64,000 bases of DNA from Roseomonas sp. (GCA_031180725.1 JAPSLO010000005.1:342658-406657), one strand, 5' to 3'; positions 18,838 to 27,438 are shown, counted from the stretch's first letter. Program-made: numbers and translations. The notes: generated by a model from the letters alone, not told the origin.

Positions 18838-19698
18838 TCAGCCGGCAAAGCGGGCGTCGCGCTGCGCCTGGATGGCCTGGTAGGCGGCCTGCACTTCCGG
18901 CGCGCCGTAGCCGCGTTCCAGTCGGCGAACGGTGAAATGGCCCTGCGCCACGCCGCGGAAATGCTCCAGGAAGGCCAGGTTCACCGCCGCGCCAGCCGCC
19001 GCACCGATCACCGGCGCCGCCTGCGCCGAGAGCTTCAGCGCCACCGGCCCGCCGAAGCGCGCCGCGACCGCGCCCAGGAAGCCCGGCAGCATCATACCGG
19101 TCACGCCGCGGCCCACCGCGCCCTTCAGCGCCTCGGCCAGCGCGATGCGCACGGCGAAATAGCCGGCCTCCGCCGCATCGTCGCGCGGGTCCCGCCCGCC
19201 GAGGGCGAAGACCTTCAGGCATTCCGCCGCCATGGCGGGGTCCGCCAGGTCCTCCCCGTTCTCCGCCGCCACCGCGGCCACCTGGCGCAGCAGCAGCGTG
19301 GTGGAGACCGGCAGTTCCAGCAACGTCCCCGGCAGGCCGAAGGCGCCGCCCGCGGCCCCCGAGGCCGCGGCCAGGCCGCGATGGAACCAATTGCTGTCCA
19401 TTGGCAGCGGCGTGCGGTCCGGCCGGGATCTCAGCGCCGCCCGCATGGCAGTGGCCAGCGCCTTGCGCACGGCGCGGTCGATCATGCTCTGGGCCGCGGC
19501 TGGCAGGCGCGACTTCAGGGCCTCGACCGGCTCACCCACCAGCGCGGCCAGCCGCGCCGCGATGGAGTTGCCTTCCAGTTGCGTGACGGCGCGGGCGAGT
19601 TCCGCCCGGGCCTCCTCCGGCAGGGCTTCGGGCGGCAGATCGGTGGCGGTGACGGACATACCGTGAATATGGGGCGACACGGTCTTTGGATCAGCCAC
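18838..19698 (-). CDS. EcsC family protein
   Basis: A 286-residue protein matching the EcsC family, a name taken from a Bacillus gene in an ABC transporter operon whose function is not settled. Features are an N-terminal helical region (ARAELARAVTQLEGNSIAARLAALVG), the Gly/Ala-rich hydrophobic stretch AAASGAAGGAFGLPGTLLELPVSTTLLLRQVA and a second hydrophobic block (VIGAAAGAAVNLAFLEHFRGVA). GTG 19698 overlaps the doc stop by 8 bases; ATG 19659 (MSVTATD) is the alternative and neither has a clear ribosome site. Confidence 0.72.
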   Translation of the reverse strand: MADPKTVSPHIHGMSVTATDLPPEALPEEARAELARAVTQLEGNSIAARLAALVGEPVEALKSRLPAAAQSMIDRAVRKALATAMRAALRSRPDRTPLPMDSNWFHRGLAAASGAAGGAFGLPGTLLELPVSTTLLLRQVAAVAAENGEDLADPAMAAECLKVFALGGRDPRDDAAEAGYFAVRIALAEALKGAVGRGVTGMMLPGFLGAVAARFGGPVALKLSAQAAPVIGAAAGAAVNLAFLEHFRGVAQGHFTVRRLERGYGAPEVQAAYQAIQAQRDARFAG

Positions 19699-20083
19699 CC
19701 GCCATGGTGTGATCGCGCAGGAACTGCGCGAACTCCTCCTCTGTCATCTCGCCGGCGGCGAGGTCCAGCACTGCCACGGTCAGCAGGGCGGGCTCGGCCG
19801 TCAGCGCCCGCCCATTCAGCATCAGGAAGACGCCGGCCGCGGTCAGCGCGGCGCGCTTGTTGCCGTCCACGAAGGGATGGTTCCGGACGATGCCATGCGC
19901 ATAGGCGGCCGCGAGCCGGCAGAGGTCGCGCTCCTCCTCATAGGCATAGCGGTTCAGCGGGCGCGCGATGGCGCTGTCCAGCAGCCCCTCATCGCGCAGC
20001 CCTTCGGCGCCGCCGAAATGGTGCAGGCTTTCGCGATGGAGCAGCAGCAGCGCTTCTTTCGCGAGCCAGACCGGCTCGCTCAT
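19691..20083 (-). CDS. doc: Doc-like toxin (Fic fold)
   Basis: A 130-residue toxin. The Fic active-site loop HPFVDGNKR is at residues 69-77, the Doc variant of HPFx[D/E]GN[G/K]R, which in P1 Doc phosphorylates elongation factor EF-Tu. The rest (LHRESLHHFGGAEGLRDEGLLDSAI and RPLNRYAYE) fits the death-on-curing family. It starts 7 bases after the AbrB-type antitoxin stop, so the two form one operon. The pairing is a type II toxin-antitoxin system with an AbrB-like rather than a Phd-like antitoxin. Confidence 0.9.
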   Translation of the reverse strand: MSEPVWLAKEALLLLHRESLHHFGGAEGLRDEGLLDSAIARPLNRYAYEEERDLCRLAAAYAHGIVRNHPFVDGNKRAALTAAGVFLMLNGRALTAEPALLTVAVLDLAAGEMTEEEFAQFLRDHTMAGG

Positions 20084-20090
20084 GGCGGCG

Positions 20091-20315
20091 CTACTTCGCG
20101 AGGGCCGCGAAGGTCTCCCGGTAGCGCTTCATCAGCTCGCGGCCATGGCGGAGCTGCTCCTCCACCTCGGAGGAGACAGGGGTGAGCAGGAAGCCGTCCG
20201 AGGTTTCCACAACCTGGACGGTGTCGCCTTCCAACAGGTTGTATTTGGCGAGCAGCTCCTTGGGGAACACGACCCCAACCGAATTGCCGACCGCCCGTAG
20301 CTTGACGCTCGCCAT
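20091..20315 (-). CDS. AbrB/MazE-type antitoxin
   Basis: A 74-residue protein. The N-terminal 45 residues form a SpoVT-AbrB swapped-hairpin DNA-binding domain (LRAVGNSVGVVFPKELLAKY, then LLEGDTVQVVE), and the C-terminal helix (EEQLRHGRELMKRYRETFAAL) is the likely toxin-binding segment. It directly precedes doc. Such antitoxins repress their own promoter. The upstream gap 20316-20493 has a more A/T-rich patch near 20350-20375 that could hold promoter and operator, but no clear consensus was found. Confidence 0.87.
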   Translation of the reverse strand: MASVKLRAVGNSVGVVFPKELLAKYNLLEGDTVQVVETSDGFLLTPVSSEVEEQLRHGRELMKRYRETFAALAK

Positions 20316-20493
20316 GCATAGTTCCGGCCTACCGGGCCGACTCCTATCGTGTCAACAGACGTTATAACTCCACGCCCAGCATCGAGGCAATTCAAATGCG
20401 CGAAAATCGCGCATTTACCCGGCACGAACAGGCGCACGGGGCGTGCCAGCATCCAGCGCGCGGGTCGGCCGGACAGCCGCGACTGCCGGGTTG

Positions 20494-21816
20494 TTACAGG
20501 ATGAACCGGCTCAGATCCGCGCTCCCCGCCAGCGGCGCCACCCGCTCGCGCACCAGCGCGCCATCCACCGTAATGGACTCCCCGCTCCGGTCGCTCGCCG
20601 TGAAGCTGATCTCGTCCAGCAGGCGCTCCATCACGGTGGCCAGGCGCCGCGCGCCGATATTCTCCACCGCGGCGTTGATCTCCGCCGCCAGCTCCGCCAG
20701 CGCATCCACCGCATCGGGGGTGACGTTCAGCGTCACGCCTTCCGTGCCCAGCAGCGCCACATACTGGCGCACCAGCGAATGCTCGGGCTCCGTCAGGATG
20801 CGCCGGAAATCCTCGCGGCTCAGCGCCTTCAGCTCCACGCGGATGGGCAGGCGGCCCTGCAGCTCCGGCAGCAGGTCGCTGGGCTTGGCCATGTGGAAGG
20901 CGCCGGAGGCGATGAACAGGATATGGTCCGTCTTCACCGGGCCATGCTTGGTGGTGACCGTCGTGCCCTCGATCAGCGGCAGCAGGTCGCGCTGCACGCC
21001 CTCTCGGGAAACATCGCCGCCGCGGATCCCGCCTTCCCCGGTGCGGGCGCAGACCTTGTCGATCTCGTCGATGAAGACGATGCCGTTGTTCTCGGCGTTG
21101 GAGACCGCCTCGCGCGTCAGCGCCTCCTGGTCCAGCAGCTTGTCCGCCTCGTCCTTCACCAGCGCGATGCGGGCCTCGGCCACGGTCATCTTCCGCGGCC
21201 GCGTGCGGCCGCCGAACATCTTGCCCAGCATCTCCTGCATGTTCTGCATCTGGATGCCCTGCGCGCCGGGCAGGTCGATCATGCCGATCGGCAGGCCGCC
21301 CCCGGCATCGGCCAGCTGCACCTCCACCTCGCGGCTCTCAAGCTGGCCCTCGCGCAGCATGCGGCGGAACTTCATGCGCGTCTCGCCGGAAGCGCCCTCG
21401 CCCACCAGCGCGGTCACCAGCCGTTCCTCGGCGGCAAGCTCCGCCTTGGCCTGCACGTTCTTCCGCGCGGTGTCGCGCGTCTGGGTGATGCTGGCCTCCA
21501 CCAGGTCGCGCACGATGGATTCCACGTCGCGGCCGACATAGCCGACCTCGGTGAACTTGGTGGCTTCCACCTTCAGGAAAGGAGCATTGGCCAGCTTCGC
21601 CAGGCGGCGCGCGATCTCGGTCTTGCCGCAGCCGGTAGGGCCGATCATCAGGATGTTCTTCGGCACCACCTCCTCCCGCAGGCCGGGGGGAAGCTGCTGG
21701 CGGCGCCAGCGGTTGCGCAGCGCGATGGCGACCGCCCGCTTTGCCTCGCCCTGGCCGACGATGTGGCGGTCGAGCTCGGAGACGATCTCGCGCGGGCTCA
21801 GGTTCACGGCTTCCAT
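20494..21816 (-). CDS. hslU: ATP-dependent protease ATPase subunit HslU
   Basis: A 440-residue AAA+ unfoldase of the HslUV protease. The start [22 protein letters not shown] is typical. Walker A is GPTGCGKT (59-66), the pore loop is GYVGRD, Walker B is [10 protein letters not shown], the sensor region is [14 protein letters not shown], and the C-terminal Ser-Arg-Phe-Ile-Leu tail inserts into HslV. The I-domain lies between the two Walker motifs. It is separated from hslV by an ArsR gene and an MFS gene, so transcription must come from its own promoter or from read-through of arsR. Confidence 0.95.
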   Translation of the reverse strand: MEAVNLSPREIVSELDRHIVGQGEAKRAVAIALRNRWRRQQLPPGLREEVVPKNILMIGPTGCGKTEIARRLAKLANAPFLKVEATKFTEVGYVGRDVESIVRDLVEASITQTRDTARKNVQAKAELAAEERLVTALVGEGASGETRMKFRRMLREGQLESREVEVQLADAGGGLPIGMIDLPGAQGIQMQNMQEMLGKMFGGRTRPRKMTVAEARIALVKDEADKLLDQEALTREAVSNAENNGIVFIDEIDKVCARTGEGGIRGGDVSREGVQRDLLPLIEGTTVTTKHGPVKTDHILFIASGAFHMAKPSDLLPELQGRLPIRVELKALSREDFRRILTEPEHSLVRQYVALLGTEGVTLNVTPDAVDALAELAAEINAAVENIGARRLATVMERLLDEISFTASDRSGESITVDGALVRERVAPLAGSADLSRFIL

Positions 21817-21908
21817 GCAGATCCTGTCCAGTCGGGCCGGGGCAGAAGGCGACCGGCCGCAAGACGCCGCATATGGTCCTTCGGCGGCGGCGAAGGAAGC
21901 GGGGCCGA

Positions 21909-22253
21909 TCAGCCGGCCGCGGCGGCCTCGCGCCGCGCGCTGTCCAGGATGGTAGGCAGCAGGCTGGGAAAGCGCGCCTCCAGCTCCTCTCGCCGCAGGG
22001 AGAGGATGCGGCTTGTCCCCTCGATGCGCACATGCACCAGCCCGGATTCGCGCAGCCGCGCCAGGTGATAGGTGAGGTTGGTCTTCGATCCCATGTCGAG
22101 GAAGGCCGAGCAGCGGCCCTCGCCCAGCTCCGCCAGGCGCAGCACAATGCCGCGCCGGACGGGATCGCTGAGCGCGTCCAGGATCGCCGAGAGGTCGAGC
22201 TGTTCCGCTTCCGGATGGTGCAGCGCACGGGCCATGCGGCAGCAGATATCCAT
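21909..22253 (-). CDS. ArsR-type winged-helix repressor of the adjacent MFS gene
   Basis: A 114-residue regulator. The winged helix reads [24 protein letters not shown], then [31 protein letters not shown], a typical ArsR fold without the metal-binding ELCVCDL motif, so the effector is probably organic. ATG 22253 is used; a TTG at 22271, lying inside the operator, would add 6 residues. It is divergent from the MFS gene, and two similar 18-bp sites lie in the shared promoter region, so repression of both genes is likely. Confidence 0.82.
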   Translation of the reverse strand: MDICCRMARALHHPEAEQLDLSAILDALSDPVRRGIVLRLAELGEGRCSAFLDMGSKTNLTYHLARLRESGLVHVRIEGTSRILSLRREELEARFPSLLPTILDSARREAAAAG

Positions 22254-22265
22254 CTCACGAGGGTT

Positions 22266-22283
22266 GTTCAATGGCTATTGAAC
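22266..22283. promoter_or_regulatory. Operator-like palindrome 1 (ArsR/MFS divergent promoter)
   Basis: GTTCAATGGCTATTGAAC is a palindrome with 7-base arms and a 4-base centre. It overlaps the start region of the ArsR-type gene. Its reverse complement differs from the site at 22314-22331 at only two positions, so the pair look like binding sites for the same dimeric repressor. Confidence 0.7.
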
Positions 22284-22313
22284 TCCCGGCTGTCCAGGCG
22301 TAGCTGTTGGTTT

Positions 22314-22331
22314 GTCCAATAACCATTGAAC
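22314..22331. promoter_or_regulatory. Operator-like palindrome 2 (ArsR/MFS divergent promoter)
   Basis: GTCCAATAACCATTGAAC has the same length and spacing as the site at 22266-22283, with one arm mismatch. It lies just 5' of the MFS start at 22346, with a 30-base gap from site 1, so a repressor here would block the MFS promoter. Confidence 0.7.
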
Positions 22332-22345
22332 TGTGGACGAGCCCC

Positions 22346-23545
22346 ATGGCACCTGCCATCGCCCCTTCGCTGCGCGTGCTGCTCTGGCTGACCCTCGGCG
22401 CCTTCGCCATCGGAACGGAGGGCTTCATGATCGCGGGGCTGCTGCCCGCCCTCGCCGAGGATCTGGGGGTTGGCGTGCCGGCCGCGGGGCACCTCGTCAC
22501 GGCCTTCTCCGTCGCCTATGCGCTGGGCGCGCCGCTGATGGCGGTGCTGACGGCGGGGATGGAGCGGCGACGCCTGCTGGCGATGGCCATGGGCGCCTTC
22601 GCGGCTGCCAACCTGTTGGCGGCGGTGGCGCCAGGCTACTGGGCACTGATGGCGTCCCGCCTGCTGCTGGCGCTCTCGGCCGGCGCCTTCATGCCGGCGG
22701 CCAGCGGCTATGCCGCCACGCTGGCCGGGCCGGAGCTGCGCGGCCGCGCGCTGTCGCGCGTCATCACCGGCATGACGCTGGCGATCATCGCCGGCGTGCC
22801 GCTGGGCGTGCTGGTGGGGGAAGCGCTGGGCTGGCGCGCCACCTTCCTGGGCGTGGGCGTCCTGGCGGGGCTCACCCTGGCCGGCATCCTGGCGCGGCTG
22901 CCGAAGCAGCCGGCGGGGGCGACGCCCAGCCTGGCGGAACGCGCCGCCGTGGCCGGCCGGGCAGAGGTGCTGGCCGTCCTCCTCGCCACGCTGCTCGCCA
23001 TGGCGGGCGCCTTCACCTTCTACACCTATTTCGGCGTCTTCCTGGCCGAAACGGCGGCGCTGGGCCCGCATGGGGTGGCGCTGATGCTGCTGGCCTTCGG
23101 CCTGGCCAGCGCCGCCGGCACCCGGCTGGGCGGCGCAGCGGCGGACCGCTTCGGCCCGGGCCGGGCGGCCGCCGCGGGAGCGGGGCTGATGGTGGCCGCG
23201 CTCGCCGGTATCGGCCTGGCGCCGCTGGCCGGGCCGGCGCTGGTGCTGGGACCGCTGCTGCCGGCGACGGTGCTGTGGGGCATCGCGGGCTGGGGGATGA
23301 TGACGGCGCAGCAGGCGCGGCTGGTGACGCTGGCGCCGACCCTGGCGGCGGTCAGCCTCTCGCTGAACTCCTCGGCCACCTATCTTGGCTCGGCCCTGGG
23401 CGCGGCGGTGGGCGGGGCGGTGGTGGCCGCCGGCGCCACCGCGCAGCTCGGCTGGGTGGGCGCCGGCTTCGCGCTGGCCGCTCTGCTGAGCGTGCTGGCC
23501 GGGGCGCGACGGGTCAGCCCGCCGCTTCCAGCACCTCAAGCGTGA
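22346..23545 (+). CDS. MFS efflux transporter (sugar/drug exporter type)
   Basis: A 399-residue, 12-helix major facilitator. The N-terminal [20 protein letters not shown] and [25 protein letters not shown] match the AraJ/YdhP-like DHA1 exporters, and the loop between helices 2 and 3 has [17 protein letters not shown] 22346 is preferred; an earlier in-frame GTG at 22307 would span the operator. The gene is divergent from the ArsR-type repressor. Its 3' end overlaps the convergent hslV end by 32 bases. The exported compound is unknown. Confidence 0.88.
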   Translation: MAPAIAPSLRVLLWLTLGAFAIGTEGFMIAGLLPALAEDLGVGVPAAGHLVTAFSVAYALGAPLMAVLTAGMERRRLLAMAMGAFAAANLLAAVAPGYWALMASRLLLALSAGAFMPAASGYAATLAGPELRGRALSRVITGMTLAIIAGVPLGVLVGEALGWRATFLGVGVLAGLTLAGILARLPKQPAGATPSLAERAAVAGRAEVLAVLLATLLAMAGAFTFYTYFGVFLAETAALGPHGVALMLLAFGLASAAGTRLGGAAADRFGPGRAAAAGAGLMVAALAGIGLAPLAGPALVLGPLLPATVLWGIAGWGMMTAQQARLVTLAPTLAAVSLSLNSSATYLGSALGAAVGGAVVAAGATAQLGWVGAGFALAALLSVLAGARRVSPPLPAPQA

Positions 23546-24080
23546 TGTTGCCGTTGGTGTAGACGCAGATGTCGCCGGCGATCTTCATGGCGCGGCGGCA
23601 GATCTCCTCCGCGCCGATGCCATCCACCGGCAGCAGGGCACGCGCGGCGGCCAGGGCGAAATTGCCGCCGGAGCCGATGCCGATGATCGCGTCCTCCGGC
23701 TCCAGCACGTCGCCCTGGCCGGTCAGCAGCAGGCTGCGGCGCGAATCGGCCACGGCCAGCAGGGCTTCCAGGCGCCGCAGATAGCGGTCGGTGCGCCAGT
23801 CCTTGGCCAGATCCACGCAGGCGCGCTCGAGCTGGTCGGGGAAGCGTTCCAGCTTGGCTTCCAGCCGTTCCAGCAGGGTGAAGGCATCGGCAGTGGCGCC
23901 GGCGAAGCCGGCCAGCACCTTGCCCTGGGCGATGCGCCGCACCTTGCGCGCATTACCCTTCACGACGGTCTGGCCGAGCGAGACCTGGCCGTCCCCGGCC
24001 ATGGCCACGCGCCCGTCCTTGCGCACGCACAGGATGGTGGTGCCGTGCCAGCCGGCGAGATCGTTCTGGGGGGAGGTCAT
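23514..24080 (-). CDS. hslV: ATP-dependent protease proteolytic subunit HslV
   Basis: A 188-residue N-terminal-nucleophile protease that forms a dodecamer capped by HslU. The short propeptide [13 protein letters not shown] ends at the Thr-Thr of [10 protein letters not shown], where the first Thr becomes the catalytic residue. The Lys of RKDG, then [27 protein letters not shown] and [15 protein letters not shown] are conserved. ATG 24080 has GGAGG directly upstream; an ATG at 24215 would add a long non-conserved leader and is rejected. hslU lies 1.7 kb further on in the same direction. Confidence 0.94.
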   Translation of the reverse strand: MTSPQNDLAGWHGTTILCVRKDGRVAMAGDGQVSLGQTVVKGNARKVRRIAQGKVLAGFAGATADAFTLLERLEAKLERFPDQLERACVDLAKDWRTDRYLRRLEALLAVADSRRSLLLTGQGDVLEPEDAIIGIGSGGNFALAAARALLPVDGIGAEEICRRAMKIAGDICVYTNGNITLEVLEAAG

Positions 24081-24341
24081 GATGCGGCGGAATGTGGTCA
24101 CGGCGGCAGCGGGACACAATCCGGGGTACCCCGGCGACGCGACGAGGGCGCCCCCGGATTCCCGCGGGGGCGGAGGCCGCCCCGGGCCGCGCCGCCTGTC
24201 GCTCTGCCGGGCCATGCGGGACGGGTGAACGGGACTGGTATCCTATACAAGAGCGGCCTTTGGAACTGTTCATCCGCGTCTCGGATGCAACCTCCGGCAA
24301 GCGGCTGCCTCCACGCGCGGGCGCGTCCTGGAGCCAGGCAC

Positions 24342-24938
24342 TCATGGGCTCGGCCGCCGGCGCTCCACCATGGAAAGAATGCTGCAGCGTAGCTCCTCCA
24401 CCGCCTCCTCCTTGGCGATTTCGCCGCGGGCCGCGGCTTCGGAGAGGGCATCCGCCGCGCCCAGCATGGCCCAGAGGGCAGCCAGCGTGAGGCTGCCGCC
24501 TGCGGTGAAGGGCTCCAGGAGGGCGCGGCACTTGGCGATGAAGCCGGCCTGATAGCTGCGTTTCAGCGCATCCATCTCCGGCGCGCCGGCGAGCGCAGCC
24601 GCGACGCCGGGGATCTCCTGGCCCTGCGTCAGGACGCATCCGACATAGGCCGAGGCGATGACCTCCGCCCTGGCCGCCAGGGTGGGAGCGCAAGCCGTCA
24701 GCGCGGCATCCATGATCGAGCCCTGACGCGCGTCGTAGTCGCGATAGAGCGCGACCAGAAGGCCATTTCGCGTCTCGAAATGGTCGTAGACCACGGGCTT
24801 GGTCACGCCTGCCTGCTCGGCGAGCCGCCCCAGGGTCAAGGCGTCCGTCCCCTCCTCCCGCACCAGACGGCGGGCGGTGTCGATCAACTGCGCGTGCCGC
24901 TCCTGGCGGGACAGGCGGCGGCGAGCGGAGGAAGGCAT
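24342..24938 (-). CDS. TetR-family repressor
   Basis: A 198-residue regulator from ATG 24938 (MPSSARRRLS); ATG 24956 would add 6 residues. The N-terminal HTH reads ARRLVREEGTDALTLGRLAEQAGVTKPVVYDHF, a standard TetR helix-turn-helix. The C-terminal ligand domain (from about residue 70) is specific to the subgroup. It is divergent from a flavin-type oxidoreductase gene, and a 14-bp direct repeat lies between them. It probably represses both genes until an electrophile or quinone binds; the ligand is inferred from the neighbour only. The 261-base gap after it towards hslV holds no supported gene. Confidence 0.87.
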   Translation of the reverse strand: MPSSARRRLSRQERHAQLIDTARRLVREEGTDALTLGRLAEQAGVTKPVVYDHFETRNGLLVALYRDYDARQGSIMDAALTACAPTLAARAEVIASAYVGCVLTQGQEIPGVAAALAGAPEMDALKRSYQAGFIAKCRALLEPFTAGGSLTLAALWAMLGAADALSEAAARGEIAKEEAVEELRCSILSMVERRRPSP

Positions 24939-24967
24939 CGGCCTGGCGTCAGGCATGCTTGACACAC

Positions 24968-24995
24968 AACCTACCAAAGGTAACCTACGAAAAGT
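24968..24995. promoter_or_regulatory. Tandem 14-bp direct repeat, probable TetR operator
   Basis: AACCTACCAAAGGT (24968-24981) is followed immediately by AACCTACGAAAAGT (24982-24995), identical at 12 of 14 positions. The repeat sits in the divergent promoter region of the TetR-type and oxidoreductase genes, and TATATAA-like sequence follows at once (24995-25001). Repressor binding here could cover both promoters. Confidence 0.6.
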
Positions 24996-25040
24996 ATATA
25001 ACGCTTGTGCTTCCGAGCCAACCACTCAGAAAGGCACGCC

Positions 25041-25703
25041 ATGCACGCCCTCGTCGTCGTAGCGCATCCTGACACCGCATCCTTCACCCATGCTGTCGCA
25101 CGCCAGGTGATCGCAGGCATCGAAACGCATCCGGGCCACACGAGTGAACTGGCCGATCTCGCGGCCGAGGGCTTCGACCCGCGCTTCACGGTTGCGGACC
25201 TTGGGCTGTTCAACCGCCGTGGCGCTGCCGAAGCCAGCGTCCTCGCAGAACAGCAGCGGATCGACCGGGCCGACCTGCTGGTGCTGGCCTACCCGGTCTA
25301 TTGGTGGTCCATGCCTGGCCTGCTCAAGGGGTGGATCGACCGCGTCTTCACCCAGGGCTGGGCTTATGACGACCTGCCGGAAGGGCGTACGGTGAAGATG
25401 CTCGGCCGCTTGGCGGTCCAGCTGATCGGCATCGGAGGCGCCGACCAGCGGACCTACGCGCGGCATGGCTATGCCGATGCCATGCAGACGCAGATCGACC
25501 ACGGGATCTTCGGCTATTGCGGCGCACCGGTGGTGGGGTCGGACTTGCTGCTGCATTCCGATGCACCATCGCGGGAGAAGGCGCTGCGCCAAGCCTTTGA
25601 GATCGGAAGCAGATTGGCCGTAGCGGCACCGCACTGGCGCACCGCACCGCCGCATCTGGGCCCGGCGGAGAGGAACGGCGCCGCGGTCACCCCTGGACCG
25701 TGA
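25041..25703 (+). CDS. NAD(P)H-dependent oxidoreductase, flavodoxin-like fold (NQO/MdaB type)
   Basis: A 220-residue flavoprotein. ALVVVAHPDTASFTHAVARQV forms the first strand and phosphate loop. LVLAYPVYWWSMPGLLKGWIDRVF is the hallmark of the NQO1/KefF/MdaB group, followed by TQGWAYDD. It reduces quinones or similar electrophiles by two electrons. ATG 25041 has AGAAAGG about 7 bases upstream. The TetR-type gene is divergent and is the likely regulator. The C-terminal 20 residues are unusual in composition and may be an added tail. A hairpin pair follows. Confidence 0.88.
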   Translation: MHALVVVAHPDTASFTHAVARQVIAGIETHPGHTSELADLAAEGFDPRFTVADLGLFNRRGAAEASVLAEQQRIDRADLLVLAYPVYWWSMPGLLKGWIDRVFTQGWAYDDLPEGRTVKMLGRLAVQLIGIGGADQRTYARHGYADAMQTQIDHGIFGYCGAPVVGSDLLLHSDAPSREKALRQAFEIGSRLAVAAPHWRTAPPHLGPAERNGAAVTPGP

Positions 25704-25797
25704 AAGCAGGACCAGCGATCCCAAGGGCTTTCCAGCAGGTTCGGTGAGCTGAAGGGAAGTAGGCAGAGGCTCTCAGCCTCGTTCCGCCGCGCCGATA

Positions 25798-25819
25798 CCC
25801 GGCGCGCATGCGCGCCGGG
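25798..25819. terminator. Perfect 22-bp palindrome between convergent genes
   Basis: The arms CCCGGCGCGCA and TGCGCGCCGGG pair perfectly with no unpaired centre. It lies between the oxidoreductase gene (plus) and the lipoprotein gene (minus). The arms resemble those of the palindrome at 4141-4162. A termination role is inferred from position. Confidence 0.45.
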
Positions 25820-25834
25820 CCTGTATCCCACCTT

Positions 25835-25851
25835 CCCCGCTTCGGGGATTT
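25835..25851 (+). terminator. Intrinsic terminator of the oxidoreductase gene
   Basis: CCCCG-CTT-CGGGG forms a tight hairpin followed by ATTTTG, the only stem with a T-run in this intergenic space. It is correctly placed and oriented to end the transcript from 25041-25703. Confidence 0.6.
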
Positions 25852-26000
25852 TGTGCGAAAAAGGCTAGCCTCGGGAACGGGTGGAATTTGTCCGAAAACC
25901 GTCCCGCGCCACACGCGCCGCGTGCGTCCAGGCGATGCTCGCACCCTCGCTTAGGCCGTAGCCCTGCCCAGATCGGGCAGCTTGGCCGCCGATCGCGGCG

Positions 26001-26294
26001 CTAATGGCGCCGCACCGCCTCCACTCCGCCGCCCCGCACCAGGCCACGACGGCGCAGGCAGTCATTGTAGGCACGGAGCACCGCCTGCTCCCGCTCACGC
26101 GCCAAGCGATCCATGAGGTTCGGATTGTCGAAGTTCTGCTGCCGGCCCAGGTTCCGCGCCGGCGTGCTCGCCTCCGCCTCGGAGCGGCAGGCGGCCGCCT
26201 CCGGGCCCTGCGGCCCGGCCATAGGGACGGGGCGTGTGGTGCCCCCGCAGGCAGCCAGCGGCAGCAGCACCGCCAGGATCAGGGCGGCCCTCAT
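26001..26294 (-). CDS. Small predicted lipoprotein
   Basis: A 97-residue protein. MRAALILAVLLPLAACGG is a short signal peptide ending in a lipobox LAAC, so Cys16 would be lipidated. The mature part has two further Cys (one in EAAACRSEA, one in AYNDCLRRRGLV), an Asn-rich patch and a charged tail. The ATG overlaps the nudC stop in an ATGA, so it is the second gene of a nudC operon. I do not recognise a family. Confidence 0.65.
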   Translation of the reverse strand: MRAALILAVLLPLAACGGTTRPVPMAGPQGPEAAACRSEAEASTPARNLGRQQNFDNPNLMDRLAREREQAVLRAYNDCLRRRGLVRGGGVEAVRRH

Positions 26295-27220
26295 GCCACG
26301 CTCTCCAGCCAATCCTCGATCAGGCGCCGCGCGATCGAATCGACCCGCGGCAGGGAAAAGCCATGCGCCTGGTGATCACGCACTTCCTGGGCGGTGAACC
26401 AGCGGGCGTCGCGCAGCTCCTCCGGGTCGATGCGGATCGCGTCGCTCAGCCCCTCCGCATGGAAGCCAAGCATGATGGAGGAAGGAAAAGGCCAGGGCTG
26501 CGAGGAGTGATAAAGCGCGCGCCCCACCTCCACGCCGGTTTCCTCCTTCACCTCGCGGCGCACCGCCTCCTCCAGGCTCTCGCCCGGCTCAACGAAGCCC
26601 GCCAGCGTCGAATACATGGTTGTGTTGGGGAAGCGCTGCGAATGGCCCAGCAGGCAGCGGTCGCCGCGGATCACCAGCATGATCACCGCCGGGTCGGTGC
26701 GCGGGAAATGCTGCGTGTTGCAGTTCTGGCAAACCATCACATGGCCCGCGCTGCGCGGCGCGCAGCCATGGCCGCAGACGCCGCAGAAGCGGTGCCGCGT
26801 GCGCCAGTGCATCATGCCGCGGGCATGGGCCAGCACACTGGCCTCCCCTGCCGGCAGCAGCCCCGCCACCTGGCGCAGATCGGCGAAGCTGCCCATGCCT
26901 TCCGGCAGCAGCGGCAGCGGGTCCTCGGCGGCCGAGCAATCCACCGCGAAGACCGGCCGGCCGTCCCACAGGCCCAGGAAGGCCCATGGCCCGCCCTGCA
27001 TCCGCACCGCCTCCGCCGCGGCGCCGGTCAGCAGCACGGCCTCCGGCTGCCCGGCCTCCAGCCCCTTCATCAGGCTGCGGCTGCGCCAGACGGGGGCGAA
27101 CAGCGTCTCCGGATCCGCCAGGGCCTGGGCGATGTAGTCGGCGTCATCCCGCTTCGCCGCCGCGCGGTCGAGCGGGCTGCCCGTATAGGCGTTGGGACGG
27201 CTGGCAGGGATGGACAGCAT
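26291..27220 (-). CDS. nudC: NAD+ diphosphatase NudC
   Basis: A 309-residue Nudix hydrolase that cleaves NAD(H) to NMN(H) and AMP; homologues also remove NAD caps from RNA. The N-terminal domain is followed by a zinc ribbon (CGVCGHG and CQNC), the Nudix box starting GFVEPGESLEEA and containing REVKEETG, and the NADH-specific motif SQPWPFPSS. ATG 27220 gives the usual full length. The lipoprotein gene overlaps its stop. The SRP RNA gene is divergent upstream. Confidence 0.93.
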   Translation of the reverse strand: MLSIPASRPNAYTGSPLDRAAAKRDDADYIAQALADPETLFAPVWRSRSLMKGLEAGQPEAVLLTGAAAEAVRMQGGPWAFLGLWDGRPVFAVDCSAAEDPLPLLPEGMGSFADLRQVAGLLPAGEASVLAHARGMMHWRTRHRFCGVCGHGCAPRSAGHVMVCQNCNTQHFPRTDPAVIMLVIRGDRCLLGHSQRFPNTTMYSTLAGFVEPGESLEEAVRREVKEETGVEVGRALYHSSQPWPFPSSIMLGFHAEGLSDAIRIDPEELRDARWFTAQEVRDHQAHGFSLPRVDSIARRLIEDWLESVA

Positions 27221-27333
27221 GCGGGCCGGACCCTGCCACGCGCGCGGGGGCGCGACAACCGAGGGGCGTGAATCCCACCCCGCATTCCGTCACCACCCCA
27301 CCATTGCCCCGCGGGCCCGGAGACCCGATATTG

Positions 27334-27438
27334 GGTGCCGGAAGGTCGGCGACGGACGTGCCCCTCGCCAACCCGGTCAGGTCCGGAAGGAAGCAGCCGT
27401 AACGAGTTCTCGCGCGGGTCGCCCGCCGGCCTTCCACC
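27334..27438 (+). ncRNA. ffs: Signal recognition particle RNA (4.5S type)
   Basis: The conserved SRP domain is present: GGTCAGGTCCGGAAGGAAGC followed by AGCCGTAACG around 27375-27412. It is closed by a long stem, for example GGAAGGTCGGC (27340-27350) pairing with GCCGGCCTTCC (27425-27435). The RNA binds Ffh and guides membrane proteins to the translocon. The position just before dnaX is the common alphaproteobacterial arrangement. The ends are estimated from the stem and may be off by several bases. Confidence 0.9.

Noticed and set aside
24081..24215. 45-codon N-terminal extension of hslV
   Set aside because: The HslV propeptide must be short for the catalytic Thr; ATG 24080 with GGAGG directly upstream is the natural start.
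24260..24341. Short TTG-started plus-strand frame (MELFIRVSDATSGKRLP) beside the TetR gene
   Set aside because: It reads like the start of a regulator but quickly becomes low-complexity and is antisense to the TetR gene. It may be a remnant, but nothing further supports it.
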